Shown: piece by piece, positions 46,550 through 54,456 of the stretch
How the letters are laid out: every line of letters begins with the position of its first letter
Position numbering within the stretch: the stretch's first letter is position 1
Assembly: GCA_965202915.1 (NCBI GenBank)
Contig: OZ241847.1
Coordinates: forward strand, 2,108,001-2,172,000
Length of the DNA stretch: 64,000 bases
Direction: 5' to 3'
DNA from: G965202915 sp965202915
Lineage (GTDB): Bacteria > Pseudomonadota > Gammaproteobacteria > Eutrophobiales > Eutrophobiaceae
Position numbers and translations under genes: made by a program
The notes under the pieces: generated by a model
What the model was told of the DNA's origin: nothing
The model's database searches: none
What the model saw: the letters and a program-made list of their open reading frames with translations, nothing else

Positions 46550-46638
46550 AGCCATATGAGAGATCTGAGCATACCGGTAACACACCGTGGCAAGAGGAAG
46601 ATCCCTGCCATACCGATAAAATTATCCGGCACCTGAAT

Positions 46639-47367
46639 ATGGAAGCCCTCGCATTTGACACCTATAAATTTGTCAAGCATCTGACTGCATCGGGTTTCAC
46701 CGAAGCGCAGGCCGAAGCCCTGGCCGGTGAACAGGTCGCTATGATTAACAGCAATCTGGCCACCAGGGAGGACATAGAGAAACTACGCCTGACTACCAGC
46801 GAGAACATGGAGAAACTACGCCTGGCCACCCAGTCAGACATTGCCGAGGTGAAGGCGGACATAGAGAAGCTGCGCCTGGCCACCAGCGAGGACATGGAGA
46901 AACTACGCCTGGCCACCCAGGCGGATATAGAGAAGCTGCGCGCGGACACCAAGGCGGACATCGAGAAACTGCGCGCGGACACCAAGGCGGACATTGCCGA
47001 GGTGAAGGCGGACATAGAGAAACTGCGCCTGGCCACCCAGGCGGACATTGCCGAGGTGAAGGGGGACATAGAGAAACTGCGCGCGGACACCAAGGCGGAC
47101 ATCGAGAAACTGCGCGCGGACACCAGGGCCGACATTGCCGAGGTAAAGGCGGACATAGAGAAACTGCGCCTGGCCACCCAGGCGGACATAGAGAAACTAC
47201 GCTTGGCCACCCAGGCGGACATAGAGAAACTGCGTGCGGACACCAGGGCGGACATTGCCGAGGTGAGGGCGGACATTGCTAATACCGAATCAAGACTGAC
47301 GCGCTGGATCATTGGTGCGATGATTGCGCAGATCGGCGTGGTTGTTGGGTTGATTAAATTGAGTTGA
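46639..47367 (+). CDS. Membrane-anchored coiled-coil protein (DUF1640/MCUR1-like), copy 3
   Basis: 242 residues, the longest copy. Head 1-43 (FDTYKFVKHLTASGFTEAQA, with small changes from copies 1 and 2), stalk of twelve 11-residue and five 7-residue units, and an anchor nearly identical to the others. Two stalk units carry Met (ENMEKLRLATQ, EDMEKLRLATQ), as one does in copy 1. Own promoter and leader frame. An inverted-repeat element follows 2 bases after the stop. All length differences among copies are multiples of the 21- and 33-base units, so the frame is always kept. Confidence 0.84.
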   Translation: MEALAFDTYKFVKHLTASGFTEAQAEALAGEQVAMINSNLATREDIEKLRLTTSENMEKLRLATQSDIAEVKADIEKLRLATSEDMEKLRLATQADIEKLRADTKADIEKLRADTKADIAEVKADIEKLRLATQADIAEVKGDIEKLRADTKADIEKLRADTRADIAEVKADIEKLRLATQADIEKLRLATQADIEKLRADTRADIAEVRADIANTESRLTRWIIGAMIAQIGVVVGLIKLS

Positions 47368-47369
47368 CA

Positions 47370-47589
47370 GGAGCCCGTGACTCCTGTCGCGGGTAAAACA
47401 CACACTTGGCACGCCGGATTCTCTGAGCGACCGGGATTTCTGGACTGCATCGGGGCTTGCCCAAGCAACATCAAACCCCCCAACCACCCTTATCAGGGGG
47501 GCTACTGAGCCACCCCCAACCAACCTCGTGAGCGGTGCTGAGTTCTAGCCTGACGATAAGGTTGATTGTTTTATCGGGGACGGGAGACA
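47370..47589. repeat. Inverted-repeat element with degenerate right end
   Basis: Left end behind coiled-coil copy 3, a palindrome with one mismatch near 47484-47502, and a damaged right end (ATCGGGGACGGGAGACA) before the next element. Confidence 0.6.
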
Positions 47590-47892
47590 GGAGCCCGTGA
47601 CTCCTGTCGCGGGTGCCGGTGACCTCGTCACCGGCGTTACGATCCACCCAATCAACCTGGATTCCCCGAGCAACCCGGATTCCCAAACTGCACCGAGTCT
47701 TTGCCGAATCAACACCAAACCCCCCAACCATCCTTATCAGGGGGGCTACTGAGCCACCCCCCCCTGACAAGGGAGGGGCAGGGGGGTTCGAGCAACACCG
47801 GGACTTTGCCCCAAACTACCCCGTGAGCAGTGCTGAGTTCCAGCCTGACGATAAGGTTGATTGTTTTACCCGCAACGGGAGTTACGGGCTCC
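47590..47892. mobile_element. MITE-like element with internal 9-bp hairpin
   Basis: Left end 47590-47614, right end 47867-47892. Just inside the left end, GCCGGTGAC-CTC-GTCACCGGC (47615-47635) is a perfect 9-bp hairpin not seen in the other elements. Two G/C palindromes lie near 47725 and 47760. Confidence 0.6.
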
Positions 47893-48006
47893 TGTAACGG
47901 CGTTGATACACCGGCATCTTTCCCCCAACCAACACCGCGAGCGGTGCTGAGTGCCAGCTTGACGATAAGGTTGATTGTTTTACCCGCAACGGGAGTCCCC
48001 GACTCC
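47893..48006. repeat. Tandem partial copy of the element's right half
   Basis: The segment from TGTAACGGCGTTGATACACC to the right end is repeated (right ends at 47867-47892 and 47981-48006, period about 114 bases). The second right end carries the CCCCGACTCC variant. No gene is seen in 47368-48190. Confidence 0.6.
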
Positions 48007-48050
48007 TGTAACGGCGTTGCTACACCGGCACAACTCAGGCAGACGCGAGT

Positions 48051-48117
48051 AATTTCCGCCCATCGCCCCCCAAATTCCGCCCCCAAATTTCCGCCCATCG
48101 CCCCCCAAATTCCGCCC
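48051..48117. repeat. C-rich 32-bp direct repeat, period 35
   Basis: A 32-base unit beginning AATTTCCGCCCATCGCCCCC occurs at 48051-48082 and 48086-48117, directly before the TATAAT (48136-48141) of the third giant-gene copy. No good -35 box remains at that promoter. Confidence 0.8.
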
Positions 48118-48190
48118 ATAAAATTCAATTTATACTATAATATGGAATGTTCACCGACACATTTACAATGACCATAACGAGACCTACACC

Positions 48191-49214
48191 ATGACTGAAA
48201 AAGCGAAACTCAAGGGCCTGCGCCCGTTGTCCTTCAATCCACTTACGAACTCGCCGCTGATGGCTCCGTCGCCGGTTACGGGGGCGGGCAATCGTGTCTA
48301 TCGGGCGGAGGAGGCGACTGCGCCGGCGGAGGGCCAAACGCTGTTGCTGGTGAATCCGGCGGCTACTGAGGCGACGGCGACGTCCCCGAATAGGGTCTCA
48401 TCCCCCCAACTTGTGCCGGTTATTTTGCCGCTGGACTTGAGCGCGACCCTGAGCATGGACCTGGGCACGGCCCTAAGCATGGACCTGAGCACGACCCTGA
48501 GCACCGATACCCCGGCCGCTGAGCGGCAAAGCGCCGGCCTGGGGGGGAGGTACTGTAGGCCCGCTCCTGGCGCCGCCTGCGGGCCTGCTCCATGCTCTAA
48601 CCATCAATCCCCCTGATAAGGGCGGCCAGGGGCCGGGGGAGACTATCTCCGAACTGCACCGCGCCTTTACCGAACTGCACCGCGGCCTGGCGGAGCAACA
48701 CCAATCCCCCCAGCCCCCCTTGGCAGGGGGGAGTTTGGCTCAACAGCCTCCCTTATCAGGGGGGAGCCTGGCTCAACAGCCTCCCTTGGCAGGGGAAAGT
48801 TTCTCCCATCAGCCCCGGTATGAAGTGGCGTTCCAGACCGGGCCGGTGTTGTCGGTGCCGTTGAACCTGAACCAGGACGACGTCGTCAACCCGCAGGACG
48901 CCCAGGCTTTGTATTACCTCGCCCTGCCGCAGTCCCCGGCCAACCTGATGACGCTGCTGAGCAGCCTCAACGTCGCCAATCCCGGCCAGGACGTGGCCAC
49001 CCGGCTGGCGGCATTGAATTTGCTGGGCAACGTCAGCAACGCCGCCGGCACCATCATCGTCGCCGTCCCGATGCTGGACCTGAATCGTGGTGGCGTCATA
49101 GACCTGCCGGACGTGGGTCTATACTGGCCATATGAGAGATCTGAGCATACCAGTAACACACCGTGGCAAGCGGAAGACCCCTGCCATACCGATAAAATCA
49201 TCCGGCACCTGAAT
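48191..49214 (+). pseudogene. Truncated, frameshifted third copy of the giant gene
   Basis: Begins like the two giant genes (MTEKAKLKGLRPLSFN, GAGNRVYRAEEATAPAEGQT). The frame is lost after QSAGL at a run of seven G (48541-48547) and ends at 48616. Reading with six G restores one open frame through palindromic repeats (QPPLAGGSLAQ, QPPLSGGSLAQ) and two dockerin-like motifs (LNLNQDDVVNPQDAQALYY, LDLNRGGVIDLPDV). At about 49107-49115 it breaks off and is joined in frame to the promoter and leader of coiled-coil copy 4. There is no propeller. It is either a decaying copy or a phase-variable gene; a sequencing error in the G-run cannot be excluded. Confidence 0.75.
48609..48790. repeat. Palindromic repeats inside the third giant-gene copy
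   Basis: CCCCTGATAAGGGCGGCC near 48609, then three PPLxGG-coding units (CCCCCCTTGGCAGGGGGG, CTCCCTTATCAGGGGGG, CTCCCTTGGCAGGGG) at about 48713-48795, separated by AGTTTGGCTCAACAG-like spacers. Confidence 0.7.
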
Positions 49215-49475
49215 ATGGAAGCCCTCGCATTTGACACCCATAAATTTGTCAAGCACCTGACTGAATCCGGTTTCACCGAAGCGCAGGCCGAAGCCCTGGC
49301 CGGTGAACAGGTCGATATGATCAACAGCAATCTGGCCACCAGGGAGGACATAGAGAAACTGCGTGCGGACACCAGGGCGGACATTGCCAATACCGAATCA
49401 AGACTGACGCGCTGGATCATTGGTGCGATGATTGCACAGATCGGCGTGGTTGTCGGGTTGATTAAGTTGAGTTGA
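49215..49475 (+). CDS. Minimal coiled-coil protein (DUF1640/MCUR1-like), copy 4, fused in frame to the giant-gene remnant
   Basis: 86 residues if started at the ATG at 49215: the complete head (1-43), a single 11-residue stalk unit (EDIEKLRADTR), then the connector and membrane anchor. The upstream frame is open without a stop from the remnant, so a fusion of about 250 residues, or 427 if the G-run were one base shorter, is possible. The TATACT box and leader frame (49132-49212) are kept, but the -35 box is lost at the breakpoint. Expression from its own promoter is therefore doubtful. Confidence 0.7.
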   Translation: MEALAFDTHKFVKHLTESGFTEAQAEALAGEQVDMINSNLATREDIEKLRADTRADIANTESRLTRWIIGAMIAQIGVVVGLIKLS

Positions 49476-49477
49476 CA

Positions 49478-49718
49478 GGAGCCCGTGACTCCCGTCGCGG
49501 GTAAAACCCACACCCAGCACGTCGGATTCCCCAATCACCCCCGGATCCCCGAACTGCACCGAAGTCTTTGCCGAATCAACACCAACCCCCCAACCCCCCT
49601 TATCAGGGGGGCTACTGAGCAACACCGGGACTTTGCCTGAACTGCACTATGAACCGTGCCGAGCTACGGGTTGACGATATTGTTGATTTTTATACCCGCG
49701 ACGGGAGTCACGGGCTCC
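49478..49718. mobile_element. MITE-like element with perfect 26-bp terminal inverted repeats
   Basis: The ends 49478-49503 and 49693-49718 are exact inverted copies (GGAGCCCGTGACTCCC... inward), and 3 further outer bases also pair (ACA/TGT). Palindrome CCCCCCTTATCAGGGGGG near 49595. No open frame. It is the best-preserved element of the island and marks its right border, 28 bases before the RND gene end. Confidence 0.75.
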
Positions 49719-49746
49719 TGTAACGGCCGACCCAGCGTGGCGGCGG

Positions 49747-52200
49747 TTAAAAGGGTTTCCATAATAGAATCAGTTTGGGTAATAGGGTCAGGGTGGCTAA
49801 TAATGCAATAAGCATTGCCAATGCGGTCAATAGTCCAAAATAAATGGTTGGAATGAAATTGGATAAAACCAGAATCGAGAAACCGATAATGATAGTGATC
49901 GCGGTGTAAGATACGGCCTTGCCTATGTTGGCGTGGCAGTAGTGCATGGTCTTGTTGTAGTCCTTGAGGCGGGGGTATTCCTCGCGAAAACGGTATATGT
50001 AATGAATGCTGTTGTCGACCGCGATGCCGATGGTGATCGCGGCAATGGTTATGGTCATTACGTCAAGCGGTATCGATAACAGTCCCATCAAGCCCAGAAT
50101 AATTGTCGCGGCGAGTAAATTGGGGATGATGCCGATAATCGCCAGCGGCACGGATCTGAACAGTATCAGCAGCATCAGTGCGATCCCGGCCATCACCGCG
50201 CCCAGGGTCAAAATCTGCGAACGAAATAAACTCTGCAACATATTATTGTAGAGTACGAGCATACCGGTTATCTGAAATTTATCCGGGGCCAGTCCCAGTT
50301 TGTCGGTCAAGTCGAAGCGGATGTTTTCAATCAGCTCCTTGCGTCGTAAATCTTTAAGTGAGTCCAGAATGCGCAGATTGATCCGGGCTTCGTTGGTTTC
50401 GACCGACAGATAGGGATCGATCATGACTGTTTTAAGTTCCCCGGGCATGCGTTTGTTGACAATGGCCAGTTCAAATGCGTCAAATTCACCCTTATTGACG
50501 TCTTCGCCAATTCGGATGATCGATGCCAGTGACAGGACTTTGCCAACCGCGGGGATGCCGGCCAGGTAGTCATGCACTTTTTTAATGGTGTCAATACGGT
50601 CGGGCGTGAACCAGGCGTCGTCGCCGGTCTCTTCAATTCCGCCAAATAAGTCGTCCCATTCATCTTCTTCGGGCAATGGTTGTTTGTCGTCGCTTAGATC
50701 CAGCACGATCTCCAGCGGTGTGGTCCCTCCCAGTTCCCGGTCAATCAATTTCAGGCCCTGGTAGATTTCGGTGTGGTCGCGAAAGTAGTTGATAAAACTG
50801 TTCTCGACTTCAAGTCTGGAGATCCCAAACAGGCTCACCAGGGCCAGCAGGACCGCCAACGCCAGGACTTTATTGCCGTGTCGTTCGGCAACCCATGCCA
50901 GTTTTGGGGTGAACTGAAATACGTCGCGCTGTGGCGCGGGCGCGTTTGGTTTGCCCAGCAGTATCAATAATGATGGTAATAACAGGAATGAGGTCAGCAG
51001 GGTCACGGTCAGGCCTATGGTCATCATCCAGCCAAAATCGATAACCGGCTTAATATTACTTACGATCAAAGACAGGAACGCGATGATGGTGGTCAGGGCG
51101 GTGTACAGGCACGGCCATATCATCCTGGAGGCCATGGTTAGCACCAGCTTGCGTTGATTCATTTCGGGGAAGTCATGCATTAATTGTCGATAGCGCACGA
51201 TCAAATGGATATTCATCGACATGGTGATGATCAGCATCAGGGAAATAAAATTGGAGGAAATTACGGTGACCCGCCAGCCGACCAATCCCAGCAGGCCGAT
51301 CATCAATAATCCGGCAAATATACAGCTTGATAACGGCAACAATACCCAGCGCGCCCGCCTGAATATGATCGTCAGCATGGCCACCAGCAACAGAAACACG
51401 CTGACGCCAAACACGATGAGATCATTTTTGATAAAGGTGATCATGTCATCGGCAATCATCGGTACTCCGCCCAAATGGAGGGTGCCGTAGCGCCGATAGG
51501 GTTCGATAATTTCCCGTATTTGTTCTATATTGTGGTGGTTATCGCGGTCCACCCTGGTCTTGGCGCGGTCATAATCGGCCAGTATTTGTTTCAATAAGTG
51601 CTGTTCTTCGGGGGTTAAACCCTCGGCGTCGCGTTTTACCCATAATTGGTTTCTTTGCCGGTGTAATTGCCGGTATTCCGGGTCGTCTTGCAGGATGATC
51701 TGGATCGCGGTGGTGCGGCCGTCCTGACTGATCAATAAATCGCGGTATATCGGGCTGTGCAGTATTTCCCGGCGGGCTTTTTCGATATCGATATTTTCAT
51801 CTTCAAGTGTGCGAACGGAATTGGCAATATCGGATAATGAGCCTTCACCCTGTTTCAGCAGCGGCACGTCAACCAGGCTTAGGACTGATTCGATGCCATT
51901 AAGCCGCCTGAATTCATCGCTTAGTCGTTTGATTATCTCAAGGGAATATGAGGAAAAAAGATCGCCGCTCGGAGTTAAGGTAACAAACAGGAATGCTCTG
52001 ATTTGATACTTTGACGCGACGTCCCTGAAGGCGCGCAGGTCCTGATCGCCTTCAAGCAGGAGTGAATCCGCGGAGGCGTCGAGTTTAAAGTCGCGGGCGT
52101 GAAAACCAAAATAAGCCAGTACCGCGAGCAGCAAAACCAATACCACAACCGGTTTGCCCAGTACCAAACGATCATATATCTTTTGTGGTTGTGCAAACAT
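49747..52200 (-). CDS. RND-superfamily (MMPL type) exporter
   Basis: 817 residues with the layout of this family: an N-terminal membrane helix, a large periplasmic loop (about 40-240), five or six helices (about 250-420), a second periplasmic loop (about 450-630) and a final group of helices (about 640-815). Typical phrases are GVPMIADDMITFIKNDLIVFG, NIHLIVRYRQ and ITIGIAVDNSIHYIYRFREEYP. Relatives export lipids or hydrophobic compounds by proton antiport; the substrate here is unknown. No fusion-protein or outer-membrane gene is adjacent. It lies 29 bases downstream of gloA. Confidence 0.88.
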   Translation of the reverse strand: MFAQPQKIYDRLVLGKPVVVLVLLLAVLAYFGFHARDFKLDASADSLLLEGDQDLRAFRDVASKYQIRAFLFVTLTPSGDLFSSYSLEIIKRLSDEFRRLNGIESVLSLVDVPLLKQGEGSLSDIANSVRTLEDENIDIEKARREILHSPIYRDLLISQDGRTTAIQIILQDDPEYRQLHRQRNQLWVKRDAEGLTPEEQHLLKQILADYDRAKTRVDRDNHHNIEQIREIIEPYRRYGTLHLGGVPMIADDMITFIKNDLIVFGVSVFLLLVAMLTIIFRRARWVLLPLSSCIFAGLLMIGLLGLVGWRVTVISSNFISLMLIITMSMNIHLIVRYRQLMHDFPEMNQRKLVLTMASRMIWPCLYTALTTIIAFLSLIVSNIKPVIDFGWMMTIGLTVTLLTSFLLLPSLLILLGKPNAPAPQRDVFQFTPKLAWVAERHGNKVLALAVLLALVSLFGISRLEVENSFINYFRDHTEIYQGLKLIDRELGGTTPLEIVLDLSDDKQPLPEEDEWDDLFGGIEETGDDAWFTPDRIDTIKKVHDYLAGIPAVGKVLSLASIIRIGEDVNKGEFDAFELAIVNKRMPGELKTVMIDPYLSVETNEARINLRILDSLKDLRRKELIENIRFDLTDKLGLAPDKFQITGMLVLYNNMLQSLFRSQILTLGAVMAGIALMLLILFRSVPLAIIGIIPNLLAATIILGLMGLLSIPLDVMTITIAAITIGIAVDNSIHYIYRFREEYPRLKDYNKTMHYCHANIGKAVSYTAITIIIGFSILVLSNFIPTIYFGLLTALAMLIALLATLTLLPKLILLWKPF

Positions 52201-52229
52201 GTTAATGGTATCTGTTTACCGGGATTGGG

Positions 52230-52616
52230 TTATTGATGATCTGCAAGCAATTCAATCTTATATCCATCAGGGTCCTCAACAAATGCGATTACCGTGGTAC
52301 CGCCCTGCATAGGCCCGGCGTTTCTTATGATATTGCCGCCCGCCGCATGTATGCGTTCACAGGTAATGTAAACATCATTGACGCCAATTGCGATATGGCC
52401 GTAGGCATTGCCCGGATTATACTGCTTCGTGCCCCAGTTATAGGTTAATTCAAGCACCGCGGTCTCTGATTCAGCCGCGTAACCGACGAAGGCCAGGGTG
52501 AATTTATGTTCGGGATAGTCGTGCATGCGTAACAATTTCATCCCCATAATTCGAGTATAAAAATCCAGTGATTTTTCAAGATCCCCGACGCGCAACATGG
52601 TGTGCATGATTCTCAC
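52230..52616 (-). CDS. gloA: Lactoylglutathione lyase (glyoxalase I)
   Basis: Detoxifies methylglyoxal as its glutathione hemithioacetal; 128 residues. The GTG start at 52616 ([20 protein letters not shown]) has GGAG 7 bases upstream, and the family starts here. Metal ligands expected from E. coli GloA are visible as His5 (MHTMLRV), the Glu in [12 protein letters not shown], the His in AYGHIAIGV and the Glu in [10 protein letters not shown]. The start lies inside purN: the two genes overlap by 41 bases in different frames. Confidence 0.96.
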   Translation of the reverse strand: MRIMHTMLRVGDLEKSLDFYTRIMGMKLLRMHDYPEHKFTLAFVGYAAESETAVLELTYNWGTKQYNPGNAYGHIAIGVNDVYITCERIHAAGGNIIRNAGPMQGGTTVIAFVEDPDGYKIELLADHQ

Positions 52617-53208
52617 GGTTTTGCTCCTCAATAAATTTATTTATCGTCTCAGGGTAGAGTTTGTGTTCGATCTCGAGCACCCTGGCCGCCAGTGTTTGAG
52701 CGTCCCTGTGGTTGTCTCCGATCTCGACTTTTTTCTGCTCCAGGATCCTGCCCTGATCATATTCGGCATCGACAAGATGAACGGTGGCCCCGGTTTCCGA
52801 TTCGCCGGCGTCAATAACGGCCTGGTGCACCTTCAGGCCATACATGCCTTTGCCGCCAAATTTGGGCAGCAGGGATGGGTGAATATTGATAATTTTATGG
52901 TCAAACCGGTGTAAGGTCAACGGCCCTATCTTCTTCATGTAGCCCGCCAGAATAACCAGATCGATTTTGGCGGCAACCAGGGTCTCGGTTAATGCTCGAT
53001 CCAGCGCGTCGGCGTCGGGGTAGTCACTTGAGCGAAGACAGCGGTGTTCGAGGTTTTCCTGCTTGGCGATTTTTAATGCGCCGGAGTCCGGATTATTACT
53101 GATCACGATTTCGACGACGGCGTTTAGAGTGCGATTATTACAGGCTTTGATAATGGCGCCCAGATTACTGCCCCTGCCGGACGCCAATATTCCCAATTTA
53201 GTCTTCAT
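52576..53208 (-). CDS. purN: Phosphoribosylglycinamide formyltransferase
   Basis: Transfers a formyl group from 10-formyltetrahydrofolate to GAR in purine synthesis; 210 residues. [18 protein letters not shown] is the phosphate loop, [19 protein letters not shown] (about residues 105-123) carries the catalytic Asn and His, and [20 protein letters not shown] (about 138-157) contains the catalytic Asp. The last 15 or so residues ([17 protein letters not shown]) extend beyond the usual end, because the gene runs 41 bases into gloA. It overlaps pdxB by 11 bases. purM, its usual neighbour, is not here. Confidence 0.95.
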   Translation of the reverse strand: MKTKLGILASGRGSNLGAIIKACNNRTLNAVVEIVISNNPDSGALKIAKQENLEHRCLRSSDYPDADALDRALTETLVAAKIDLVILAGYMKKIGPLTLHRFDHKIINIHPSLLPKFGGKGMYGLKVHQAVIDAGESETGATVHLVDAEYDQGRILEQKKVEIGDNHRDAQTLAARVLEIEHKLYPETINKFIEEQNRENHAHHVARRGS

Positions 53209-54331
53209 GGATCACCTTGAAGCCCAAATCGGTTAATGTTTTTGCCGATGAATGATCGCCACCGCTGAGTGTAATGATTTTTGAGGTAAATTCCCTTCTT
53301 GCCGGATAGTTTTTCCTTAATCGATCAAAACCTTTGCCAACCCCGGATTTGTCGGTCACCAACAGGCCTTTTAATGCGGCACTATCCATACTGACATCAT
53401 AGCTCGATAGCACCGCGCGTTGCACCTGATCCGAGCGGCTATCGATGAATAATACATCGTCATCGGCCGTCGGCGGTGACCAGGCGGGAGTATTCAGCTT
53501 GTACTGGTTGATGAATGCCTTGTGTAGCAGGGCCGTGGCCGCGGCTTTTGCATCAAGGCTATAGCCCGCTATATGAGGCGTGGCCAGCGCCACTCTATCG
53601 AGCAGCGCCAAATTGATATCTGGCTCATGCCGCCACACGTCCAGTATCGCGATAAAATCGGGATGTATTTTCAGGTGTTTAATCAATGCCGGTTCATCGA
53701 TCACCTCCCCGCGGGAGGTATTAATCAATATTGTATCGGGTTTGCAGCGGCGCAGGAAATCGGCGTCGATCATATTGGCGGTGGCGTGCCGACCTGCCCG
53801 CGTTAATGGCACATGCAGGCTGATCACGTCAGCGCGGAGAATTTCGCCCAGTTCGCGGTATTGCGGATCATGGGTTTTGGCTTGCAGGGGGGGATCATTG
53901 ATCAAACAATTTATCCCCAGTGCGGCCAACAGGGAATGCAGGATTGAACCGACGTTGCCGTGGCCGATGATCGCGACCGTCAGTTCCGCGAGCGGTTTTG
54001 ATCGGGTCTGTTCGATACGGTACAGACAACTGAGCACGTACTCCGCGACCGAACGGGCGTTGGCCCCCGCGGCATGGACAAAATTGATATTATTTTGTGC
54101 CAGATAGTCGGTATCCACATGGTCGATACCACTGGTGGCGGAACCAATAAATTGCATTGAGGCGTTTGTCAGCAAGTGTTCATCGACCCGCGTGATTGAA
54201 CGAATCAGTAATGCCTCGGCATCGGCGACGACCGCGGCATTAATAGCCCGCCCGTCAACCCGGTGCACCCGGCCCAGGCAGGCAAACAGCTCATCTACAA
54301 ATGGGATCTGCTGATCGGCAATAATAAGCAA
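53198..54331 (-). CDS. pdxB: Erythronate-4-phosphate dehydrogenase
   Basis: NAD-dependent enzyme of pyridoxal 5'-phosphate synthesis; 377 residues. The Rossmann motif VAIIGHGNVGSILHSLL (about 117-133) and the catalytic region DIISLHVPLT-like (ADVISLHVPLTRAG), INTSRGEVIDEPAL and VWRHEPDINLALL, ATPHIAGYS are family-typical. The C-terminal part beyond residue 285 matches the PdxB extension rather than generic D-hydroxyacid dehydrogenases. The start is TTG at 54331; no ATG fits. It follows secF by 125 bases. Confidence 0.92.
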   Translation of the reverse strand: MLIIADQQIPFVDELFACLGRVHRVDGRAINAAVVADAEALLIRSITRVDEHLLTNASMQFIGSATSGIDHVDTDYLAQNNINFVHAAGANARSVAEYVLSCLYRIEQTRSKPLAELTVAIIGHGNVGSILHSLLAALGINCLINDPPLQAKTHDPQYRELGEILRADVISLHVPLTRAGRHATANMIDADFLRRCKPDTILINTSRGEVIDEPALIKHLKIHPDFIAILDVWRHEPDINLALLDRVALATPHIAGYSLDAKAAATALLHKAFINQYKLNTPAWSPPTADDDVLFIDSRSDQVQRAVLSSYDVSMDSAALKGLLVTDKSGVGKGFDRLRKNYPARREFTSKIITLSGGDHSSAKTLTDLGFKVIHED

Positions 54332-54393
54332 ACCGGAACTCGAATAATGATCTTAGCCGTGGCTAACCATCCGTGCACTACGCCGGTCACGCG

Positions 54394-54456
54394 CTAAAAA
54401 ATCGGCCGGAAAATGGGCCGGAAAATCGGCCCAAAAAATCGACCAAAAAATCGAAA
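54394..54456. repeat. Short degenerate tandem repeat between secF and pdxB
   Basis: About five units of the type AAAAATCGGCC (AAAAAATCGGCCGGAAAATG, GGCCGGAAAATCGGCC, AAAAAATCGACC twice) directly downstream of the secF stop. No terminator hairpin with a T-run is seen. Confidence 0.6.
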
